Made by a program: the position numbers and the translations under genes
From: Erythroxylum novogranatense
Lineage: Eukaryota > Streptophyta > Magnoliopsida > Malpighiales > Erythroxylaceae
Length of the DNA: 64,000 nucleotides
Direction of reading: 5' to 3'
Assembly (NCBI GenBank): GCA_029891385.1
Contig: JAIWQS010000054.1
Span: 124,001 to 188,000 of the forward strand
Part shown: piece by piece, positions 57,500 through 64,000 of the stretch
How positions within the stretch are numbered: position 1 is the first letter of the stretch
Layout: the number at the start of each line of letters is the position of its first letter
Notes under the pieces: generated by a model
Seen by the model: the letters and a program-made list of their open reading frames with translations, nothing else
Told to the model about the DNA's origin: nothing
Database searches by the model: none

Positions 57500-58410
57500 A
57501 CAATGCAATGACTAACATTTCAAAATGATTTTTGAGATAGAATGAAAAGGTGATGAGTAAGATGTGTTATTATGAGGAAGGAAAAATACCGTTAAAGAAA
57601 TTGACTTTGAGCTTTGGCAAACAATAACCGGATGAGAGTGAAGTGATTCCATAATCTTCGCCCTCGCTCTCAACAAAACAATTCCAAAGCGATAGTATGA
57701 CTGTTGTTGCCTTAAAAAACACAAGAGATTACGAGAAGATGTTAAATTTGTTTATCTCCGACGCAAAATAGTAACAAAGATACAGAGGAGAATTACTCTT
57801 GATTCATGATAACAAATTTTGGACAACAAGCTTTTCCGTCTCTCATGACATCTTTTTTTCCAACACTTCAACGACTGACGGCTAAAATATCTATCATGTG
57901 TTAAAGATTAATGTAATCACTAAGGAAAAGTTTTTGTAAGATTGTATGAACAAATGTATTAAGCATCTAACCAATGATTTTTTGCTTGTCGTCCACATAA
58001 TCCATAAGACTTCGAAAGGTGTGAAGTTAAAATCGAGGATCATTGCATCGTCTTGTGTGACAGTTCGATGACCGCAATTGGCCATGAGAATCCACCGTAT
58101 CTCCAAATTTTTAGTTTGATACTGAGGGGAATTGATTTCACAATTGCATTAGAAATGATATATTCCCGACACTAACAGTAAGATGTCCCCACCTTCTTTG
58201 GATATCATTGTTGAATATGATACCCTCAACTTCACGACCCTCGTTAATTATGAAGGAATTATGGATACGTAAGTTGATAAAATGTAAAGGAAGAAAGTGT
58301 AATTGATATACCTCGTAATCGCAGAAGACAAACTTTTGTCTTTTAGTCGGTGAATTAACCAAGCAACGACACTGTTGTTTTTCTTCGACCATCACTGACA
58401 AGACCATGAT
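57500..58410 (-). pseudogene. RPA70-like single-strand DNA-binding protein of the Helitron
   Basis: Three minus-strand frames in sequence resemble a plant replication protein A large subunit. The first (58138-58407) starts MVLSVMVEEKQQ. The second (57894-58106) has RTVTQDDAMILDFNFTPFEV, like the F-NF-PF-E/D-I entry to an OB fold. The third (57512-57724) has RAKIMESLHSHPVIVCQSSK, like the LWG-RA...PVIV block of the next fold. Many plant Helitrons carry such a gene next to the helicase, supposedly to coat displaced single strands. Frame changes separate the parts; the match is by pattern only. Confidence 0.55.
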
Positions 58411-58619
58411 TGCGCCCCAGGAAAATATTGTTCATCAATAAACGATTATCCATGCTGAAAGAAAATGTTGGATGATCAAGCCAAGACAAATAATTATGCG
58501 ATAAAATCGAATTATGTGAATCGAGAAAACAAACAAATAATATACCCGAGAGGAAATTTGATGTTTTATAATTTGACTAATTGAAAAATTTCACGTAAAG
58601 CAATATTCCTTGTCTTTTT

Positions 58620-60010
58620 TCAAGTCTCAAGATTGAAAAGTTCCAAGAATAATAAGAACTTTAATCGATTCAGAGTTCGCGCCTTGACAGAGCTACATAT
58701 AACCCGTCTGTGTGAGAATACTGAGTTGACGGAGATAAATTTCAACATGATCAAGTGTTTGACCTGGGATTTGTTTATAGTCATTGAAAACATGCATTTA
58801 ATTGAAATTGTGTTCGATGAAAGGAATTCCATTTTTTTCGCTCTCCGGAGATTGCAAGGAATCTTAGGTATAAAATAATTTTTCCTTCAGGAGGTCCAAA
58901 CACAATTTAAGTCAAATCGTATGATCTTTTAGTTGTCTTCATATCAACCTTGTTCCATTGCATAATCCTTCCGTTGTATTTAAGTTTCTCGAAGCATAAT
59001 TGAGAGCCTTCTTTCAAAGAAAAGCTATGAGGAGGTAGGCCTTTAGGATTCAAAGAATTGAGAAAATCTTGATAATCACTTGATGTCCGCGATCAACCGC
59101 CTTGTCACTAAAAACTCACATATGAATGCAAATCTCCGTTAATTTTTGAATCATGATGTCATTAATTTCATCAACACAACTATTTGTTGGACATAGCATG
59201 CATCTGCTTATCATCCGATATGGGTAGGATGAATATAAGCTCAGTCGTGGAAGACGCTTTCCAATAACCTAGTGAGGATAATTGTATATTAGGAAAATAT
59301 AATTGTAATGGGAAAAAAGTTAGTATGTCGCTTAATGAAAAAAGAAGTGACCTATTAATGTATTGATCCTTGTTGTCGTAAGGAATAATGAGTTCATTTG
59401 TAAACATATTTGATCTTGTTCATCCATTGGTTCATACTTTCTCCAACCCGTAATAAGAAATCACAAAATTTAGATTTGAGATAGCTCTCATATTTCACGT
59501 TAAATGAATTTAGAGATGTGGCGCCAGATGTGAATTTAGAAGACTGAATCAATGAGTTGTTGTTTCGCTGTTGGTGAATAATCGACAATGTTTGGCGAAA
59601 GTCGCCACCAAATACAACAATTTTACCTCCAAAAGGCTGATCGAGTTCATTATATCTTCAAGTAAGTCAGAAATGCTTCGATGGCTTTGTTTTGCCATGG
59701 AAGCCTCATCCCATAAAATAAGGCCGGATTCAAATATCAATTTTGCAACACCGCTTCTGCTTTTCTCACCGACAAACTTTTGCTTTGATAAATCAAGCGG
59801 GATTTTAAATCTTGAGTGAGTCAGTGTCTACCACCGAAGAATTGACGCAAAGAACGCCGATGTCGCGATCGCGATTGCAATATGTCCTCGTGGATCGAAT
59901 TTGCAAAAAGAGCTCGATATAAGAAAGTTTGATCCGTTCCCAGGACCATCGATAAAATAACTCACGCCGTCAAGTGAGAATCGAATACATTATTAAATCA
60001 AATATTTGCT
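58620..60010 (-). pseudogene. Helitron PIF1-type DNA helicase domain
   Basis: On the minus strand the helicase motifs follow in order. A Walker A stretch reads FIDGPGNGSNFL (59921-59956), where the usual GGTGKT is lost. Walker B reads GLILWDEASMAKQ (about 59700-59735). VVFGGDFRQTLSIIHQ is at 59571-59620 and KFCDFLLRVGES near 59430. The C-terminal FSMTINKSQ...VFSHRRVICSSV stretch is at 58620-58800. This SF1 helicase unwinds donor DNA during rolling-circle transposition. The missing lysine in Walker A and several frame breaks make it inactive as given. Confidence 0.85.
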
Positions 60011-60925
60011 TTTGCTCATTGCTTATTTTGATTGTAATAAGAGGTCTTGTTCATCAATCTCTATATTCATCTCACTTTCTACCTCCTTAGTCTCGTCAAT
60101 GTAATCAAGACGAAATTCATGTTCAGTGAAATGATAATCGCCTAAGCTTTTCCCATTTGTTCCGTAGATTTATTGATATCTTCAAGAGCCATTTTGTAAT
60201 ATCATCGATGTATAACGATTAGAGGAAGAATAAGCATATAGGTAGTCGAAGGCAGGTGGGTCATGAAGTTTCCCAAAGTTCCCTAAGATTTGCTTTGAAC
60301 AATAGAACAAGAGTGTACCAAATAACAACTGAGGATGTTGGCATTTGAAATATGACAGACCTTCACAAGTGTTTGTTGTATGTAAGAGTCGATGCTAGCA
60401 ATCCTAAATGCAAAGCAGATCCTCCAAATAGCCTCAAATTTTCACCATCAACAGCTAACAAATTGTCAAACGATGTTGGTCCTCTAACATTTATGAGCAA
60501 TAATCTCAAGTAATACCTTTCTCCTTCTCGAGGGTCAACAAGAATTAATCGCCCCTATGACTTTTCTCCGCTTTCTTTCGACCACGCCCTTGTTTTTTGA
60601 TGCCAAACAAAATGTTGGGGAAATCCGCATGCACATTTCATTTCGCAGCCTTTTGATTTGTTGAATTGGTCCAAAAATTCACAAGATTGTTTTGGTGAAG
60701 TCAATATTCCTCAATAAGTACGATAAATTAGCATCTTTATGAAGGAAATGATTGTTGATCCGAAGGTGAACTTGGAGTATATAGATGGATGGATTAATCT
60801 CGCGAGGCGTAATTCATATATGCGCCATAAAGCTTTGGGGGTGAAACCAACGCCTTCTTGAAATTAGTGATTTCGCCAATATCGCACTGGTTTCTTAGTT
60901 GTTGACGCTTAAAGTTCACAAGGTC

Positions 60926-60960
60926 GTGGCCCTTAAATACATATTTGTATAAATATTTAA
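60926..60960 (-). other. Catalytic tyrosine motif of Helitron Rep
   Basis: KYLYKYVFKGHD matches the conserved YxxYxxKG region of plant Helitrons, with both tyrosines present. Confidence 0.82.
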
Positions 60961-61345
60961 CAAGCTTCACAAAGGAACATATTTCAACATTAATGTGGTA
61001 GTCAACTAACACCGGAAGGTACGCAAGGTTATGAGGAACCACCCATCTATTATCAACCTCGTCTCCGAAATTTTAACTTTTCTTCCATCATCTCTACGCC
61101 TATAAGACGGATAACTGTCTTCGCCATGGACAAAGTGAAAGGAGTAAAACTTGGGGTAGTGACTTTGCATACACCATTTCTCATGCAAGGCACTGCTTGT
61201 TCATAAAACCACAAGGACCGTGGATCATATGCTTAATGACAAGAGAATATAATCTGGAATTGTGATCGATTAGTATTTCACCGATATGATTTGATCATAG
61301 GAATCGATTCAACAACTTAAATTGTGGTTCAAGTATTAGAAGCAA

Positions 61346-61360
61346 GTGAGCATGAGGGAA
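61346..61360 (-). other. HUH metal-binding motif of Helitron Rep
   Basis: FPHAH is encoded in frame within RGFPHAHLLL. The two histidines of the HUH endonuclease are intact. Confidence 0.88.
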
Positions 61361-62699
61361 TCCACGCTTTTGAAATTCAATTACGTAAACAAATGCGCAA
61401 CATCTCCAAAATTGCTTTTCCGATCAACTCAATTTTCGTAATCTCAAATTTCACCACGAACACTGGACGATAACCGTCTGCGTTTGTGCTTTTTCATGGA
61501 ATTTAAGATTCTCTTGTATTTCCTTCCACATAGGGTTGCAAGTCATAGTGAGAAAAATATCTGGTTTGCCATATTTTGCACTAGAGCCATTGATCCAGAT
61601 AACGCCGCTTCATGTCCCTTAGGTCACCGATAAATGAAGCTAGAGGACAACTCGGCGGCCAATTGTAGAAGCTTCAGCTTTGACCAATATTAACACTATC
61701 TAAAACACCCCGCAAAATTTTGTGATCGATTTCGCTCGCTTTTTCCTATGGAAGTCGCCGTGATGTTTCAATCTTTATATAAGAACCAACAACTAATTGT
61801 TGTAGTAGTCTTAAGTCGTAGATAAGCATGGATTCATCATAACTTCTCATTTGAAGTCGATAGCAGTAATACTCTCGCAGATACTACGCCATGTTTCGAG
61901 TTCGCTTTGAGTAATTAGTAATAGTAAGAAAAAATGATAAATTAATTTAGCCCAATTAGACAATATTTGGGAACCAAGGAATAAGCACACAACTAACCTA
62001 TGTTTTCGAGAGCAAATAATTCAGCCGCCAAAGAAAGTGCATAAAGGAGCACCACTTGTTTGATCAGAACCATTGTTGCTGTTTGTTTGTGAATTTAACC
62101 GCTTAATGCGAGGATACCATCCTGATTCACCCCGTGGAAACAGAAGTGGGTATTGAAGCGGGTCATAGCATGCATAATAAGATCGAATTCTATAACCGGA
62201 CCTGATCGATCAGAGACTTGGATATGAGGAGATTTATCATGCTATTCATCATCGCCACCATATAGCAGCCTACCAGGATGCAAGAGGAAGATTGTAAACG
62301 CTACTGATCAAGACCTCGATAACATCTCGAACAATTTCATGATTTTCAAGGAAGGAGTATCTTTAAGACGGTGAAAGAACCTAGCATAAGTGGTTATCTT
62401 CAAGAATTGTCATAATCGCTTCAATGTACTTTCACGAAGTTTATCGTAATCGCCACCCTTTGTTGTAGTTCTTCATCTGTATCAAAGAAATAAAGTTGGA
62501 TTCCACATACTTTATTGCTTGTCGACTAAACCTGTCAAGGAAATGGTAAACTTGTCCTTGAACACGGAATGTATAAACTCCCATCAGGTTTTTGTCGTCA
62601 CGATCATATCTCGCTCCATAGAAGTGAAAGCTACATTGTTATTGTATGTACGAACATTCTTCTGAAATGTTCGGATTCTTCGTCGCTATTTAGAAACAA

Positions 62700-63280
62700 A
62701 GACTTTAAAGCATAAGGCATCCGAGGAGCAAAATAGAAATTTGTCCCGACGAGCAACAAAACGATGGAGGTTCAAGGTAAAATCGTTTGGCGCTATAATA
62801 TTGACAATCCGGAATGTAAGGGAGCCGTCAGTTCAACTGTAAATTCGCAAGGATGTTAATGTTGAAGGAAATGTGATGATTTATCCCTTGAAACGTATAA
62901 AAGGACATTATCATTACGTGGAGAAGTTAGGTTGGAAATAGTTTCAATATAAGTGAAAAAAGGTACCTTCATTTATGCGATCAAGATGGATATTAATACA
63001 TCACCACGATTTGATGAAAAGAGCGCTCATGACTCGGAAGTTGATCGTGGAAATTTCGATATTAATGAAAGAATCCTTCCGCTGAGGAGTAATTTTCTGA
63101 AGTGTAGATGAAGTGGAAGTTGTGTTTTTGCAGCTCGATTTTCTACGCCGTCGTCAAAAACAATTCTTGTTTTTTCATTTGTCATTTCAGCATATTTTGA
63201 CGCCTTTTAGCATTTCTATCCATATGTAAATACCGAGGAATCGACATAATATGAACGCTTTGATCTATCCATTCATGATG
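62700..63280. other. 5' flank of the Helitron Rep gene
   Basis: No clear frame continues the Rep sequence beyond about 62700. The region probably includes the start of the coding sequence and leader, but no start codon can be chosen with confidence. Confidence 0.35.
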
Positions 63281-63293
63281 TTCTAAAATGAAT

Positions 63294-63400
63294 TGTCGAT
63301 ATATATATACAGTGCTACATACATTGATATATATATGTATATTTACATATATATATAAATATATATCTATATAGCTATATCGATATATATATAGAAACAA
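63294..63400. repeat. AT microsatellite tract
   Basis: Alternating TATATA runs broken by CG, GT and AA steps. The ORF-like reverse frame across it is isoleucine/tyrosine-rich noise. Confidence 0.8.
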
Positions 63401-63554
63401 TAAAATTGAATATATATTATAAATCGTATCACAAAGAAAATGTTTAAAAACATTTTGTTTATGATCTAACAAACAATATGTCGAACAAACATGATTATAA
63501 ACCATTTAAATAACTATAGCAGAATTTATAAAATAATTTTTTCATTTAACTACA

Positions 63555-63810
63555 CATACCTTACTACACTAAGAATGCAAAGAGAATAAGCGAGAGGACT
63601 TATAAAAATGGAGTATACATGCAATGTAGCGTAGAAAGGAGAATTTGCTCGATTCAAAGTTAATAAATAACAACAACTGAATTTTTACAATAAATTTATT
63701 TAACCTAAGCATATATACCTTAGTACTCAAGAATGCAAGAGAGAATAAGCACTGGCCTTTAAAAATGGAGTATAAATGCAAATGTAATCTAGAACGGAGA
63801 ATTTGATAAC
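63555..63810. repeat. Diverged ~160-bp direct duplication
   Basis: CCTTACTACACTAAGAATGC through GGAGTATACATGCAATGTAG to GGAGAATTTG (63559-63645) recurs at 63718-63805 with about 85-90 percent identity by eye. It lies upstream of the Rep gene in its sense direction. Confidence 0.75.
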
Positions 63811-64000
63811 TAAAAGAAGAGGGTAGTTGAGAGAAGTAAAGTTTGGGTGGAGAAAATGTTTCAAATTGGGTAGATTTGCTTTTAGGGTTAAGACAGAGAA
63901 CAGTAAGAAGTTAGAATATGAAGGTGTCCAAGGTGTCGCATGGAGTGTATGTAGAGATCAAATTTTGTTGTAAGTTATTTTGTGCCAAAGAAATGGCCCT

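Larger units (their letters stand above)
60100..62700 (-). pseudogene. Helitron Rep (HUH nuclease) and linker region
   Basis: The N-terminal part shows VYTFRVQGQVYHFLDRF (about 62520-62600) and a VYNLPLAS...AAIW segment (about 62215-62310). QYPLLFPRGESGWYPRIKR is at about 62100-62160 and a YRLQMRS...LLQQLVVGSYIKIE block at about 61760-61880. The HUH motif RGFPHAHLLL follows at 61346-61360, then YRRRDDGRKVKI (about 61080) and the tyrosine motif KYLYKYVFKGHD (60926-60960). A linker INVRGPTSFDNLLAVDGENL (about 60420-60560) leads to the helicase. This nuclease nicks and joins strands in rolling-circle transposition. Frames are broken many times. Confidence 0.88.
42548..64000 (-). mobile_element. 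Candidate giant or heavily invaded Helitron (5' end outside window)
   Basis: A canonical Helitron 3' end at 42548 splits gypsy copy 3 at an A^T dinucleotide. Helitron Rep-helicase and RPA-like remnants lie on the same strand at about 57.5-62.7 kb. No second end with the matching gypsy continuation (TGAGG...) is seen before 64000. If they belong together, the element exceeds 21 kb and contains copia remnants, tandem arrays and rearranged pieces. It is equally possible that a smaller non-autonomous Helitron ends at 42548 and the coding block belongs to a separate copy. The extent is inferred, not seen. Confidence 0.45.

Noticed and set aside
63182..63505. A 107-residue reverse frame over the AT microsatellite
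   Set aside because: Tyrosine/isoleucine repeats from TATATA; no protein similarity.
63944..63956. GTAGAGATC as a possible Helitron 5' end (minus strand GATCTCTAC)
   Set aside because: The sequence after it does not resume gypsy integrase, so it cannot be the partner of the 42548 end. TC alone is too short to call.

Overview
This window is plant nuclear repeat DNA, most likely eudicot pericentromeric or otherwise heterochromatic sequence. It contains no gene of ordinary cellular function that I can support. The evidence is three Ty3/gypsy chromovirus copies (Tekay/Del-like, initiator tRNA-Met primer sites, group II chromodomain), two very large non-coding LTR elements, Sirevirus-like Ty1/copia remnants with an env-like reading frame, and a plant-type Helitron with Rep-helicase and RPA-like regions. 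There is no tRNA, rRNA, CRISPR or bacterial feature.

The left two thirds is a nest of LTR elements. Gypsy copy 3 (plus strand, oldest) has its 5' LTR cut by gypsy copy 2 (minus strand), whose 5' LTR ends at 35928. Copy 2 is cut in its integrase region by gypsy copy 1 (minus strand; 5' LTR 16924-19664, 3' LTR running off the left edge). It is also cut in its RT region by a large-LTR non-autonomous element, here called LARD2 (21176-30874, TCTCA target duplication). Copy 1 is itself cut in gag by a second such element, LARD1 (4657-16074). The rest of copy 2 and the 5' part of copy 3's LTR must lie left of the window.

The right third begins where copy 3's integrase stops inside its GGGA^TGAG stretch. 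There, on the minus strand, is a canonical Helitron 3' end: a hairpin, 8 nt, then CTAG followed by T. Helitron Rep-helicase and RPA-like coding remnants occupy about 57.5-62.7 kb on the same strand, so this may be one giant or heavily invaded Helitron of more than 21 kb whose 5' end lies beyond the window. Between them (43-57 kb) lies a mosaic. It has a ~390-bp tandem array, inverted and duplicated scraps of Helitron Rep, and a tandem LTR-internal-LTR array of a shrunken copia element keeping only the RNase H C-terminus and an env-like ORF. Short-period arrays of CAGACG and GAAGTCGA type fill the LTRs.

No element here looks fully competent: every polyprotein is broken. LARD1 and LARD2 keep or partly keep primer sites, polypurine tracts and LTR signals related to the gypsy copies, so they were probably mobilised in trans by Tekay-type proteins. 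Across all LTR families I see a conserved small hairpin with compensatory changes, a conserved polypyrimidine-CAGG motif beside it, and a GC-rich repeat island at a fixed position.
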